Assembly (NCBI RefSeq): GCF_006439025.1
Contig: NZ_RCYZ01000009.1
Coordinates: forward strand, 1,868 to 65,867
DNA: 64,000 nt
Direction: 5' to 3'
From: Hymenobacter nivis
GTDB lineage: Bacteria > Bacteroidota > Bacteroidia > Cytophagales > Hymenobacteraceae
Position numbers and translations under genes: made by a program. Within the stretch, counting starts at the first letter, position 1. Each line of letters starts with the position of its first letter. Under the pieces are notes generated by a model, which searched no databases, was not told where the DNA came from, and saw only the letters and a list, made by a program, of their open reading frames with translations. Below, one piece after another: positions 1 to 8,907 of the stretch.

Positions 1-275
<275 letters not shown>

Positions 276-501
276 TAATATCCTTCACCTACTCGAAAGT
301 AAGCTGCTGTCTTGTGCTAATTCAACTCGTATTGACGAGTTTAAATCAATTTTACGCTTGTTAAATACTCTTCCTAATTACTCGAGAAGAGCTTTACCAT
401 TTGTCTTTTCCAAACATTCAAAGAACGTGTGTCGCTTCCATTTGAAACAACAGTGTGACTATTAGCCAAGCCTTTTCTCCATTTCTTTCGATTTGGGAGT
501 G
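276..501 (-). other. rrn transcribed leader between promoter P4 and 16S
   Basis: This AT-rich stretch without a credible gene separates the last rrn promoter from the 16S 5' end. By family knowledge it should hold the upstream half of the 16S processing stem, whose other half lies outside the window. Short ORFs here have no recognisable product and overlap the rRNA or promoters. Confidence 0.7.
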
Positions 502-532
502 CAAAGGTAATGAGATTTGCTGAATAAACAAG
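502..532 (-). promoter_or_regulatory. rrn promoter P4 (proximal)
   Basis: On the minus strand a CTTG (complement 529-532) is followed after 19 nt by TACCTTTG (complement 502-509), matching the Bacteroidota -33/-7 promoter. The start region reads GCACTCCCAAATCGA, the same as after P1. It is the closest of four tandem promoters to 16S. Confidence 0.85.
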
Positions 533-592
533 AAAGATAATATTTTTTCTTGTTTGCAGCAGCTTCGGTTTCTATTAAATTGAAGCGGGGTG

Positions 593-624
593 CAAAGATA
601 ATTGCTTTATTTTGTTTTTGCAAG
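593..624 (-). promoter_or_regulatory. rrn promoter P3
   Basis: Minus-strand CTTG (complement 621-624), 20 nt, then TATCTTTG (complement 593-600). The initially transcribed sequence starts GCACCCCGCTTC, closely matching that of P2. Confidence 0.85.
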
Positions 625-683
625 AAAAAGGTGTGATTCTTTTTTCTATTCGCTAGCATTTCCGTTTGAAACGGAGCGGGGTG

Positions 684-715
684 CAAAACTACAACAACAT
701 TACGAGTTATTCAAG
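684..715 (-). promoter_or_regulatory. rrn promoter P2
   Basis: Minus-strand CTTG (complement 712-715), 20 nt, then TAGTTTTG (complement 684-691). The initially transcribed sequence GCACCCCGCTCC matches P3 closely. Confidence 0.85.
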
Positions 716-777
716 CAAGTTATAAAATTTGTCTTTTCCGATGATTTACTTGCCCTCGTCCTATCGATTTGGGAGTG

Positions 778-809
778 CAAAAGTAGGCATTAGTATTGGG
801 GCTTGCAAG
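778..809 (-). promoter_or_regulatory. rrn promoter P1 (distal)
   Basis: Minus-strand CTTG (complement 806-809), 20 nt, then TACTTTTG (complement 778-785). The sequence after the -7 box, GCACTCCCAAATCGA, is identical to that after P4. It lies about 500 bp upstream of 16S. Nothing else is recognised between it and the serine hydrolase stop at 914. Confidence 0.85.
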
Positions 810-913
810 TACGTTTCCATTATTTTGTGAGTACTGCCTTTGTCAGTTTTGCGTTTATATTACTTCTGAATTGAAAGTCAACTCGCTACGGAAGTCGTTT
901 AGGGAAATTTGGT

Positions 914-2245
914 TTACCGAACAGGGACTATGGCATCAAATTCGGAGGGGTCGGGGCGATATGTGCGGGGCCGTAATGCTTCGTATTGACGAATGGTATG
1001 GCCTAATTGGGCCAGGAAGGGCAGCCCGATGGTCTCGTATTCGTAGAGGCCGTCGTTAATAACTCCGTCGGAGTTCACGTAGATCACCGCACTCAGTAGG
1101 AATTCGGACTGGTGCAGGGAATCGGTGAAGTAAGCGACGTCGGCCAAAAACCCGTGCGACATGCCGACGATATTGTAGATGCTTAAGCCTTGTTCGGCAG
1201 GGGAAGTGGGGCTACGGCCGTAGTAGAGGTATTTTTTGTAGGCGTCAAAGTAGCGCTTGGAGGTATACGGGCGGAAACCAGCCTGGTGAGGCGTGGCGTG
1301 CAGGTAGTAGCGAAGGAAGGAATAATCGCTGGGGGTGAGGTGTGGGCGAAGGGAATCGGGCACTGACGCGGGAAATAGCAGGGTGCGCAGCAAGGTGCTG
1401 ATATCAGCCAAGGGCAATTGGTTGGCAGTTGTGAAATCGTAGGGTTGGCGAATGAGGCGGTTACCGCTGCGATAGGCCCGGCCTTTCGATATGGGGCCTA
1501 GGGGGCTGGCGTAAGTCCGGGGGTTAATGAGCGCTGGCTGCTTGTAAATGGTATCGCCGTCGAGGGTATGGAAGCTAATGGGGTTGGTGTGACGGTTGGA
1601 GGCTGTGTCGCAGGGGGCGAAGCGGCGCGTGATGCGGGCATTGGGAAATCCTAGCTGGGCAAGGCGCTGGTTGAGGGGGCCCTGGCCCAGAAACTCGTAG
1701 AGGCGGTTGTAGGCGGTGTTATCACTTACCAGCAGCATGCGCTTGATGTAGTTGCCTACGGTAGCGACTTGGTCGGAATCGGCGGGGGCGGCAAAGGGTA
1801 CGGCAGTCTGGCAGCGGTAGGCCACTCCCGTGGCCATGATGGTGCGGCGGGTGAGGTCAGGGCGCTGCAGGTTGTTTAGCTTTTCTAGGGCCAACGCAAC
1901 CACAGGTAGCTTGACTAAGCTGGCGGGGTTGAAGTACTGGCGCGGATTGAGGTGGAAAGTGTGCGGCGTGAAATGCGGAACGTTGCGCGCGTCGCGGTCA
2001 ATTTGGGTATAGATGATCTGGACCTCGTAGGCGGGGTTGTCGGCAATGCGTGCCAGGCTGGGCGAGGTGCGGAGCAGCGAATCCAGCAGTGGGGAATCGG
2101 CCGTGCGCTGCCTGGGGGCCCTAATACTGGGTGCGCGGTTGGCGGGTACGCTTCCCCCCAACGCGGCGACCACTGCCAGGAGCAGCAGTCCTCCTATTAT
2201 ATAGGTATAGGCAGAGCGGGTGGCAGGCGAGGCTTGAGAAATCAT
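914..2245 (-). CDS. serine hydrolase of the class A beta-lactamase-like fold
   Basis: A 443-residue protein with a hydrophobic N-terminal segment (about residues 13-30), so exported or membrane anchored. It shows the penicillin-recognising signatures: S-L-V-K at 109-112 in a FNPASLVKLP context (SxxK) and SDN at 174-176 in MLLVSDNTAYNRLYEF. The third KTG-type motif is not clear; a C-terminal MSHGFLADVAYF stretch occupies the expected place. Family knowledge: such Bacteroidota proteins carry the beta-lactamase2 domain (PF13354 type) and many are not true antibiotic-resistance enzymes, so substrate is unknown. It starts at an ATG just downstream of a hairpin terminator and ends facing the rrn promoters. 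Confidence 0.75.
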   Translation of the reverse strand: MISQASPATRSAYTYIIGGLLLLAVVAALGGSVPANRAPSIRAPRQRTADSPLLDSLLRTSPSLARIADNPAYEVQIIYTQIDRDARNVPHFTPHTFHLNPRQYFNPASLVKLPVVALALEKLNNLQRPDLTRRTIMATGVAYRCQTAVPFAAPADSDQVATVGNYIKRMLLVSDNTAYNRLYEFLGQGPLNQRLAQLGFPNARITRRFAPCDTASNRHTNPISFHTLDGDTIYKQPALINPRTYASPLGPISKGRAYRSGNRLIRQPYDFTTANQLPLADISTLLRTLLFPASVPDSLRPHLTPSDYSFLRYYLHATPHQAGFRPYTSKRYFDAYKKYLYYGRSPTSPAEQGLSIYNIVGMSHGFLADVAYFTDSLHQSEFLLSAVIYVNSDGVINDGLYEYETIGLPFLAQLGHTIRQYEALRPRTYRPDPSEFDAIVPVR

Positions 2246-2253
2246 GGGCGGGG

Positions 2254-2293
2254 CAAAAACGACGGGGGCCGCGGTGAGGTCACCACGGCCCCC
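2254..2293 (-). terminator. hairpin terminator after the lipoprotein gene
   Basis: GGGGGCCG (2264-2271) pairs with CGGCCCCC (2286-2293) and GGTGA with TCACC around a 2-nt loop. On the minus strand it is followed by a short T run (complement 2255-2259). It sits between the lipoprotein stop (2318) and the hydrolase start (2245). Confidence 0.7.
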
Positions 2294-2317
2294 GAGTTGG
2301 GGTTTAGCGAAAGCAGC

Positions 2318-3574
2318 CTAGTTGCTAACCGGCGTGCGGCGCTGGGCTAGCAGCAGGTTCGAATCGGTCTGGCGCCAGTTGTAGCCCGTGCCGAAGGGCA
2401 ATGGGCTGGGGCGGTGCAGGCTATCGGTGTAAGCGGCGGTGAGCTGGGGCTGGTAATGCTTGGCGAAAAGGTTGATGGGGCGACGGTATGTGCCGTAGTA
2501 CGTGAACTGCCAAGCGCTGGCCGGGAAGTATTTCATCGCAATGCCCGAGTCGTCTTGCAGCAAATAATTGCTGCGGGCCAGCACGAGGTTGCGGATTTTT
2601 GAGAAATACGCCTTGTGCATGAGGTAGGTGGCCGACTTCACATAGGTGGTGAGGGGCCCCAGGGTGCGCACGTAAGTGAGCAAGGCCGGGTGGGGCGTCA
2701 GGCGGGCGTCGCTGATGTCGGCGGAGAAATAGTAAATGGTTTGGGCTTGGCCACTGGCGCTGCGCACCTGGATTTCGGCCCCCGGGATGTTGGGGCGGCC
2801 ACCGGCGCGGGTGGTATCGGCCGCGCCGGTGGTGAGCTGGCCAGCGGCATCGAGCTGCACAGGGCGCACGGCAAGCACTTGGTGGCCCGTGCGGGCGGCA
2901 AATAGCATAATGAGCGGCACTGCCCCGTCGAGCTCCACCGATTTTAGGTCGATGGCCATGTCGTTGGTGCGGAAGAAGCTAAAGTTCAGCACCGACCACA
3001 GCGAAGCTTTGATGGCGGGGTACAGCTTGGGATTTTCGAGCGAAGCACGGGCTGGCACGCTGCCCACGGGTTCTAGGCCCACCATGACGTAGGCCTGGCT
3101 AGTGGGGAACAGGGTGGCGACGTTGAGAAAATCGGGGCCGCTGAACGGGTAGAAGATGGTGGGGCTGCGGCCCTGCACCGAATCCAGCGCGTGGCTGGCC
3201 CACTGCGTCATGCGGGTGGTGTGAGTGCTGGTATACTTCGCCCAGCTTTTGTCCTGGTCTTTGGCAAAGGCTTGGTAGGCGGGGCCCTGGGCGAGGGCAG
3301 CTAACTCGGAACTGGCGCGAACGGGCAGGCCGGCGAGGTAGGTGGCTACGTCTTGCACGTAGGCCGTGTCGGCAGGGGCAGCAGTGGCGGCGGGCCGGGC
3401 GGCGGGGACCCCAGCCGTATCAGCGGCGGCGGGTGGCGTTTGCGCGGGGGCCCCAGCATTGGGGGTGGCCTTGGTGGTGGCCGAAGTCTCGGTTTTGGTC
3501 GTCGATTCGGAGCAGGCCGCCAGGGCCAGCAAGGCGATGGGGAGCAGCCGGAGGGCGGCGTTTCGGAGCAGCAT
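2318..3574 (-). CDS. lipoprotein of unknown function
   Basis: About 418 residues from the ATG at 3574, which gives a proper lipoprotein signal: MLLRN, a leucine-rich core, then LLALAAC with the lipobox cysteine at residue 21. A longer reading adds an unlikely 20-residue extension ahead of the signal. After the lipobox comes a Ser/Thr/Ala/Pro linker of roughly 60 residues, then a globular part with SPTIFYPFSGPDFLN and a C-terminal YNWRQTDSNLLL stretch. I do not recognise the family. It is probably anchored in the inner or outer membrane facing the periplasm. It follows the permease gene on the same strand by 61 bp and ends at its own terminator. Confidence 0.75.
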   Translation of the reverse strand: MLLRNAALRLLPIALLALAACSESTTKTETSATTKATPNAGAPAQTPPAAADTAGVPAARPAATAAPADTAYVQDVATYLAGLPVRASSELAALAQGPAYQAFAKDQDKSWAKYTSTHTTRMTQWASHALDSVQGRSPTIFYPFSGPDFLNVATLFPTSQAYVMVGLEPVGSVPARASLENPKLYPAIKASLWSVLNFSFFRTNDMAIDLKSVELDGAVPLIMLFAARTGHQVLAVRPVQLDAAGQLTTGAADTTRAGGRPNIPGAEIQVRSASGQAQTIYYFSADISDARLTPHPALLTYVRTLGPLTTYVKSATYLMHKAYFSKIRNLVLARSNYLLQDDSGIAMKYFPASAWQFTYYGTYRRPINLFAKHYQPQLTAAYTDSLHRPSPLPFGTGYNWRQTDSNLLLAQRRTPVSN

Positions 3575-3635
3575 ATATATAAGGAGTGAAAACACGGGCC
3601 TAACCGGTGCCGGGGCCCCGGTTGGAAGCTGCAAG

Positions 3636-4991
3636 TTACGGGTTGGACGCAGGCCGGGGCGAGCGGAAGAAACGGGTGGTTACCAGGTACACCACCAGGC
3701 CACCGGCCAACGTCAACAGGCCGTAGCGGGATTCCGTGGGCTTGTCGCGCAGGATGAAGGCGAGTGTCCAGCCACTCAGGGCCAGGAAAGCCAGGGGCGT
3801 GAAGGGGTAGCCCCAGGCGCGATACGGGCGCAGTAGGTGGGGTTTTCTCCAGCGGAGCACGAACAAGCCCAGCACGGTGAGGAAGGTGAACAGGTTCAGC
3901 ACGAAGCCGGCGTACACCAGGATTTCCTTGAAACTGGGCCGCAGGATGAACGCCAGCGTAATGCCCGTTTGCAGCAGCAGGGCCCTGACGGGGACGCCGG
4001 CGCGGCTTTTGGCGGCGAAAAAGCGCAGGGCCGGCAAATCTTCGCCCATCGCCTGCACGATGCGGGGCCCCGCGAAAATCATCGAGCTGATGGTGGAAAC
4101 GAGCAGCGCCGCAATGATACCCCCCGCCAGGCGGCCCGCCGGGGCCCCAAACAGCGAAGTTGCCGCCACGAAGCCAACTTCCACCTGGCCCTTCAGCCCG
4201 GCCAGCGGCGTGGAGCGGAGGAACACGTAGTTCAGCCCCACATATAATAGAAGCACCACGGCGGTACCGGCCAGCAAAATGCGCGAGAGGTTGCGGCCGG
4301 GGTTTTCAATTTCGCCCGTGAGGTAGGCGGCGGCGTTCCATCCCGAGTAGGCGTAGCTCACGTACACCAAACTCACGGCGAAAGCGGGGCTGAGCACGGC
4401 CCGCCAGCCAGCGGCATCGGGGGCGTAGGACAGGGGCTGCCCCTCCCCTGCCACCAAACCGGCGCCGATGAAGGCGACCAGTATAGCCACTTTCAGGGCC
4501 GTGATGACGATTTGCAGGCGGCTGCCGGCGCGGGTGCTGGTGCCGTGCACCACCGTGAGGGCCAGCACCACGCCCACGCCCAGCAAGCTGGCCCCGGTGA
4601 TGGTGGTGCCCGCCACCACGGCCTGGCCCAAGCCGGGCCACACGCTTTTGGCGTATTCGCCCAGGGCCAGCGCCGCCAGGGCCGTGGGGGCCGCAAAGCC
4701 GACAGTGGCCGACACCCAGCCCGACAAAAAGCCCAGCGCCGGGTGGTAAATCTGCCCCAGGTAGTGGTATTCGCCGCCCGAGCGGGGCATGGCCGCTGCC
4801 AGCTCGCCGTAGCTCACGGCCCCGCACAGTGCAATGAGGCCCCCCACCGCCCACAGCATCAGCAGCGCAAAGCCGCTCTGGATGTCGAGCACCTGAAACC
4901 CCAGGCTGGTGAAAACGCCCGTGCCCACCATATTGGCCACCACGATGGCCGCTCCGGTCAGGAAACTTATTTTGTATGGTTGACTTTGCAC
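3636..4991 (-). CDS. APC-family amino acid permease
   Basis: A 451-residue protein with about 12 hydrophobic segments. The first carries GAAIVVANMVGTGVFTSLGF, the glycine-rich TM1 substrate-binding motif of the APC superfamily (GxGxF), and PRSGGEYHYL follows at the TM2-TM3 boundary. Length and layout fit basic or neutral amino acid permeases; substrate cannot be read from sequence. It begins with GTG, only 5 nt after a GACATTTG element (complement 4997-5004), so it may have almost no 5' leader. The downstream lipoprotein gene is on the same strand and may be cotranscribed. Confidence 0.85.
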   Translation of the reverse strand: MQSQPYKISFLTGAAIVVANMVGTGVFTSLGFQVLDIQSGFALLMLWAVGGLIALCGAVSYGELAAAMPRSGGEYHYLGQIYHPALGFLSGWVSATVGFAAPTALAALALGEYAKSVWPGLGQAVVAGTTITGASLLGVGVVLALTVVHGTSTRAGSRLQIVITALKVAILVAFIGAGLVAGEGQPLSYAPDAAGWRAVLSPAFAVSLVYVSYAYSGWNAAAYLTGEIENPGRNLSRILLAGTAVVLLLYVGLNYVFLRSTPLAGLKGQVEVGFVAATSLFGAPAGRLAGGIIAALLVSTISSMIFAGPRIVQAMGEDLPALRFFAAKSRAGVPVRALLLQTGITLAFILRPSFKEILVYAGFVLNLFTFLTVLGLFVLRWRKPHLLRPYRAWGYPFTPLAFLALSGWTLAFILRDKPTESRYGLLTLAGGLVVYLVTTRFFRSPRPASNP

Positions 4992-5026
4992 GCCGGCAAA
5001 TGTCGGGCTTTGAGTCGGCTAAACGA

Positions 5027-5050
5027 AAAAACGCGCCGAAGCGCGTTTTC
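5027..5050 (-). terminator. hairpin terminator after the DUF2480 gene
   Basis: AAAACGCGC (5028-5036), loop CGAA, GCGCGTTTT (5041-5049). On the minus strand the stem ends in a T run directly downstream of the DUF2480 gene stop at 5074. Confidence 0.85.
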
Positions 5051-5073
5051 TATTGTTCCCAAGACAGGATTTA

Positions 5074-5607
5074 CTATTCCGCTACCACAGCCGCTTTGGG
5101 CTTTTTGTAGAGTGGCACGGTGCTGCACGGCTCGCCGTACATAATGCTGCTCGTGACGGGCAACAGCTTTTGCATGATGGCCACGTAGGCGAACGTGGGC
5201 ACGGGCTTGTCGCCGCAGCCCTTCACCACCACTTTGGCGTCGCGGTAGGTTTCGGCGTCGAGGCCGACAATGGCTTCCTCAAACAACGACTGCTCCAGGG
5301 CCCCTAAATCGCCGAACACGTAGCGGTGGGCGTGATTTTGGAGCTTGCTGGCGAGCAGCATGTAGGCCCAGGTGGGCACAATGGCGTCGGCCGAGCAGAC
5401 GATGGCCACGTTCTGGCCGTCGTACTGGGCCCAGTCGTGGGTCTTGATGAACTCGCGAAAATCCTTTTCACGCAGGATGAGGCCGTGGAACAGATTATCC
5501 TTGAGGTCGTAGAGCACCCGCTCGCCGGCGTGAATAAATTCTTCCAGGTTGAGGGTGACGAGGCCGGAGTTGGCGACGCGGTTGACGAAAAGCGGTTCCG
5601 TATCCAT
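5074..5607 (-). CDS. DUF2480 family protein
   Basis: A 177-residue cytoplasmic protein beginning MDTEPLFVNRVANSGLVTLN, with LILREKDFREFIKTHDW and VAIVCSADAIVPTWAYMLL, which I recognise as the Bacteroidota DUF2480 family. Full length for the family; function unknown. It contains one CSADA and one VVKGCGDK cysteine stretch but no clear metal site. It is monocistronic: terminator just after its stop, and the small zinc-ribbon gene diverges from it 81 bp upstream. Confidence 0.85.
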   Translation of the reverse strand: MDTEPLFVNRVANSGLVTLNLEEFIHAGERVLYDLKDNLFHGLILREKDFREFIKTHDWAQYDGQNVAIVCSADAIVPTWAYMLLASKLQNHAHRYVFGDLGALEQSLFEEAIVGLDAETYRDAKVVVKGCGDKPVPTFAYVAIMQKLLPVTSSIMYGEPCSTVPLYKKPKAAVVAE

Positions 5608-5688
5608 AAGAAAATATCGAGAGAATAAACTGAAAACAGTGCTTCACAGGGAACAGTTACAGCAGAAAACTAAAACCGGTCAGCAACT

Positions 5689-5859
5689 ATGAAAACCAAG
5701 TTTTGTGCACATTGCCAGCAGGAAGCCACCACCCTGTACCGAATCCAAACGCAGGCCGGTGGCAAGGGATGGTTTTTCGTTTGCAAAAACTGTTGCATCG
5801 CAGCGAAGTCCCAATTGGGTTACCGCTACGGTGGCACTTGGCAGGGCTACCGGCATTAG
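5689..5859 (+). CDS. small zinc-ribbon protein (56 aa)
   Basis: An ATG at 5689 opens a 56-codon frame ending TAG at 5857-5859. It starts MKTKFCAHCQQEATTLYRIQ and continues with FFVCKNCCIAA and a Tyr/Gly/Trp-rich end (GYRYGGTWQGYRH). Two CxxC knuckles (residues 6-9 and 32-35) about 22 residues apart make a zinc ribbon. The spacing, the aromatic content and a stop just before the convergent tsaB gene support a real gene despite its length. Exact family and role are unknown; a DNA-, RNA- or protein-binding zinc ribbon is inferred. Confidence 0.72.
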   Translation: MKTKFCAHCQQEATTLYRIQTQAGGKGWFFVCKNCCIAAKSQLGYRYGGTWQGYRH

Positions 5860-5868
5860 CGCAAAAAT

Positions 5869-6555
5869 TTAAGACCGAGGCGCAGTCGTGTACACTTCTT
5901 TCAAGTAAAATGGCTCGTAGTAGGCCACGTCCTGAAACGATTGGCGGTAAAAAGCCGCCACGCCCAGGGCCCCCACCGCCACCGCCGACGGCTCGATGCC
6001 GTTCAAAAAGCCAATGTTGACCTGCTCCGCCACCAGCGGCCGAAACTTGGCCGCGCCGTTGCCAAAGCATAACACCCGGCGGTGGGCTAATTGTTCGGCC
6101 AGGGCCCCGGGCGCGAGGATGAGGGGCGCGGGCGCCAGCACTTCCTGCCCATCGTGGGCATACAAGGCCGTGTACACTTCCATGCGCCGCGCGTCCAGCA
6201 TCGGGCAAAACAGTGTTTCTTCCGCATCGGCCGTCACGGCGGCTACTTGCGCCGCCAGGGCCCCCAGCGTGCTCACCGCCACCAGCGGGATATCGAGCGC
6301 GAAGCACAGGCCCTTGGCCGCCGCCGCCCCAATCCGCAGCCCCGTGTAGGAGCCGGGCCCGTCGCTCACGGCCACGGCAGCGAGGTCGGCCAGGGCGTGG
6401 CCGGTATTTGCGAGCAATTGCTCAATTAATACGGTAAGGTGGGTGGAGTGCGACTTTTCCAGCCGCAGCTCGGACTGGCCAATCAGGCGGCCATCGGCCA
6501 CATCATGCAGCGCGACGGAGCAGACGGGAGAAGAGGTTTCAAGGGAAAGAATCAT
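5869..6555 (-). CDS. tsaB: tRNA threonylcarbamoyladenosine biosynthesis protein TsaB
   Basis: 228 residues starting MILSLETSSPVCSVALHD, with SHSTHLTVLIEQLL and the VAVSDGPGSYTGLRIGAAAAKGL signature of TsaB (YeaZ). TsaB is an ASKHA-fold pseudo-peptidase that partners TsaD and TsaE in making the t6A base at position 37 of ANN-decoding tRNAs; it lacks the TsaD metal site, as here. Full length, ATG start. It converges with the zinc-ribbon gene (9 bp between stops) and is separated from the S41 protease gene by that gene's terminator. Confidence 0.95.
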   Translation of the reverse strand: MILSLETSSPVCSVALHDVADGRLIGQSELRLEKSHSTHLTVLIEQLLANTGHALADLAAVAVSDGPGSYTGLRIGAAAAKGLCFALDIPLVAVSTLGALAAQVAAVTADAEETLFCPMLDARRMEVYTALYAHDGQEVLAPAPLILAPGALAEQLAHRRVLCFGNGAAKFRPLVAEQVNIGFLNGIEPSAVAVGALGVAAFYRQSFQDVAYYEPFYLKEVYTTAPRS

Positions 6556-6594
6556 TGCAACCTATCTATTCACTAAAATTTGGATTGCTCTTTT

Positions 6595-6628
6595 AGCAAA
6601 AAAGCAGGCGCTTTTCAGCGCCTGCTTT
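6595..6628 (-). terminator. hairpin terminator after the S41 protease gene
   Basis: AAAGCAGGCGC (6601-6611) pairs perfectly with GCGCCTGCTTT (6618-6628) around TTTTCA. The minus strand continues into a T run, just after the protease stop at 6650. Confidence 0.88.
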
Positions 6629-6649
6629 CCTACCTAACGCGGTTCAAAA

Positions 6650-8347
6650 CTACTTCGTGCCAGCCGACTTGCGGGCGCTGGCGGCTTGGCCGCTGGGTTT
6701 CAGCAGGGCGGCGTAGCGGTTGGGGTCGTTGAGGACGGCCACGGCGGCGAGGATGTTGGGGTCATCGTCGAAGCCGGCTTCGGTGCGGCCCTTCTCGTAA
6801 TAATAGCGCGACACGATTTCCTGCTCCAGGATTTCCTTGATTTCGGGCTTGAATCGTTGCAAATCGTTGGCCTTGTTAACGACCATTTTGCGGCGCATGG
6901 TTTCCAGCTCGGTCTTCACATCGTCGTAGTGCTTTTCCTCCTTCAGCCGCTTGCTGAGGTCGGTCAGCGACTTCTCCGAATCAGTGCTGTAGCTGATGTT
7001 TTTGCCTTGGAGGTAGGCCACGAACTTCTGGTACTCGGGGTCCGAAAGCTTGAACTCGCGGGCTGGCGCAATGCTGGCGTGCTCGGACTTGAAGCGGGTA
7101 GCGTAGTCGAACAAGTAGCTTTTCTGGAGCAGCAAGCGGGTAATGTCGGCGATTTCGCGGTCGGCTACCTCCACATCGGGGGCCACGCCGCCGCCGTCGT
7201 ACACGGTGCGGCCGGCGGTGGTTTTGAAGGCAGTGCGCAACGAATCAGGAAATTTACCCAGCGTACCGTCATCGGCGCGGTGGCTGTAATCAATCTCCTG
7301 GATGCAACGGCCGCTGGGGATGTAGTACTTAGCAGTGGTCACCTTCAGCTGCGAGTTGTAGCTCAGGGGCCGGGTGGCCTGCACGAGGCCCTTGCCGAAG
7401 GTTCGCTCACCCACCAGTACGGCGCGGTCGTAGTCTTGTAGCACGCCCGACACGATTTCCGAGGCCGAGGCCGAGCGGTTGCTCGTGATGATGGCCACCG
7501 GAATCTGAATGTCCAGCGGCACATCGAGGGCCTTGTATGTTTTGTTCCACTCCGTCACCTTGCCCTTGGTGCTCACCACGTCCAGGCCCTTGTCAATGAA
7601 CAGGTTGGAAATATTCACCGCTTCGTTCAGCAGTCCGCCGGGGTTGTCGCGGATGTCAAAGACAATTTTCTTCGCGCCCTGGGCCTTGAGCTTGGTCACG
7701 GCGGCGCGCACTTCCTTGCCCGCATCTACGGTGAAGCCCGATAGCTGGAAGTAGCCGACTTCGGGCGAAATCATGCCCACGTAGGGCACATTTTCAACCT
7801 GGATTTTATCGCGGGTGATGGCCACTTCCACCGGCTTGTCCTGGCCATAGCGCGTCACGAGCAGCTTCACAACCGACAGGGCTTGGCCTTTGAGCAGCTT
7901 GCTGATGTCGGAATTCGACTTCTTTTCGATGACGATGCCGTTGACGCTGATGATTTCATCGCCCGGCAGCAGGCCCGCTTTTTGGGCCGGGTAGCCTTCG
8001 TAGGCGCTCTGCACCACGGTTTTGCCGTTGCGCTTCACCGTCAGGATGCCGATGCCGCCGTACTGCCCGGTCGTCATGGTGCGAAAGTCCTCGATGTCGT
8101 CCTCCGGGATGTAGTTGGTGTACGGGTCGAGCGATTTCAGCATGGCATCGATGCCCGTCTTCACCAGCTTGCCGGGTTTTATCTCGTCCACGTAGTAGGT
8201 GTTCACCTCCCGGAACGTGGTGGCGAAAATGTCGAGGTTCTTAGCAATCTCGAAGTAGCGCTCGTTGTCGGCAGCGCTGCGGAACGAAAACAGGAGCGCG
8301 GCGCTGCCAAGCGCGGCACCGGCAAAAAGTTTGTGGCGGAAGGTCAT
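6650..8347 (-). CDS. S41 family carboxyl-terminal processing peptidase
   Basis: 565 residues: N-terminal signal/TM (about 5-22), a helical cap, a PDZ domain around 95-165 (QYGGIGILTV... GLLPGDEIISVNG), then the catalytic core with FDIRDNPGGLL (about 230-240). The SASASEI motif places the nucleophile at Ser294 and the general base at Lys319 (ERTFGKGLVQ); this 25-residue spacing is the one found in D1P/CtpA enzymes. It cleaves C-termini of exported proteins in the periplasm. It follows rnpA by 24 bp, the order rpmH-rnpA-S41 suggesting cotranscription. Confidence 0.93.
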   Translation of the reverse strand: MTFRHKLFAGAALGSAALLFSFRSAADNERYFEIAKNLDIFATTFREVNTYYVDEIKPGKLVKTGIDAMLKSLDPYTNYIPEDDIEDFRTMTTGQYGGIGILTVKRNGKTVVQSAYEGYPAQKAGLLPGDEIISVNGIVIEKKSNSDISKLLKGQALSVVKLLVTRYGQDKPVEVAITRDKIQVENVPYVGMISPEVGYFQLSGFTVDAGKEVRAAVTKLKAQGAKKIVFDIRDNPGGLLNEAVNISNLFIDKGLDVVSTKGKVTEWNKTYKALDVPLDIQIPVAIITSNRSASASEIVSGVLQDYDRAVLVGERTFGKGLVQATRPLSYNSQLKVTTAKYYIPSGRCIQEIDYSHRADDGTLGKFPDSLRTAFKTTAGRTVYDGGGVAPDVEVADREIADITRLLLQKSYLFDYATRFKSEHASIAPAREFKLSDPEYQKFVAYLQGKNISYSTDSEKSLTDLSKRLKEEKHYDDVKTELETMRRKMVVNKANDLQRFKPEIKEILEQEIVSRYYYEKGRTEAGFDDDPNILAAVAVLNDPNRYAALLKPSGQAASARKSAGTK

Positions 8348-8371
8348 GGAGCGGCGGGGCGAAGGGCGAAG

Positions 8372-8860
8372 CTACACGGCGGGCGGCGAAGCCGGGCGGG
8401 GAACCGCCGTGCCAAGCAAACGATGGAAGGCGGAAATTAATTTTTTTTCCACCAACGGCAACGCACTTTTTTCCTTACCGGTGTAAATAATGCCCAACAC
8501 CCCCACCGGATGGCCCCCGGGGTGCTCCAGCAGTTGGTACTTATTCAACCGGTACGCCTCCCGAATCAGCCGCTTGAGGCGGTTGCGGTCGACGGCCCGC
8601 TTGAAGCCGCGCTTGCTCACGCTGATGAGCACCTGGGGTGGGGCCCCGGTGGGGCCCTCGCTGGGCAGCCACACGATGCGCAGGGGGTAAACGCCAAAAG
8701 AGGAACTCTGCTTCCCAAAAAGCTCGTCGATGAGCTTTTTGCGGCACAGGTGTTCCTCTTTCGGGAAAGTATAGCGGCGGGTTGGCACAGCGCCCGGAAC
8801 CTCACTCCCGGGCCCCTTCTCCGGGAGAGAAGGTGAGCCCAGGGATTGAGTTTGTTCCAT
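8372..8860 (-). CDS. rnpA: ribonuclease P protein component
   Basis: From the ATG at 8860 this is 162 residues. It holds the RnpA core: YTFPKEEHLCRKKLIDELF, VLISVSKRGFKRAVDRNRLK followed by RLIREAYR, the basic RNR helix that binds the 5' leader of pre-tRNA and P RNA. Another in-frame start at 8878 adds six residues. A disordered N-terminal 30 residues and an Ala/Pro tail extend it past the usual 110-130. Directly downstream of rpmH on the same strand, the standard pairing. Confidence 0.95.
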   Translation of the reverse strand: MEQTQSLGSPSLPEKGPGSEVPGAVPTRRYTFPKEEHLCRKKLIDELFGKQSSSFGVYPLRIVWLPSEGPTGAPPQVLISVSKRGFKRAVDRNRLKRLIREAYRLNKYQLLEHPGGHPVGVLGIIYTGKEKSALPLVEKKLISAFHRLLGTAVPRPASPPAV

Positions 8861-8907
8861 AGCTAAGAAGGCCAACAACTGTTAGCCATTAGCTAACAGC
8901 CTAGTTA

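Noticed and set aside
914..2245. True beta-lactamase with antibiotic-resistance role.
   Set aside because: SxxK and SDN are present but no clear KTG triad; length and context do not support a resistance gene.
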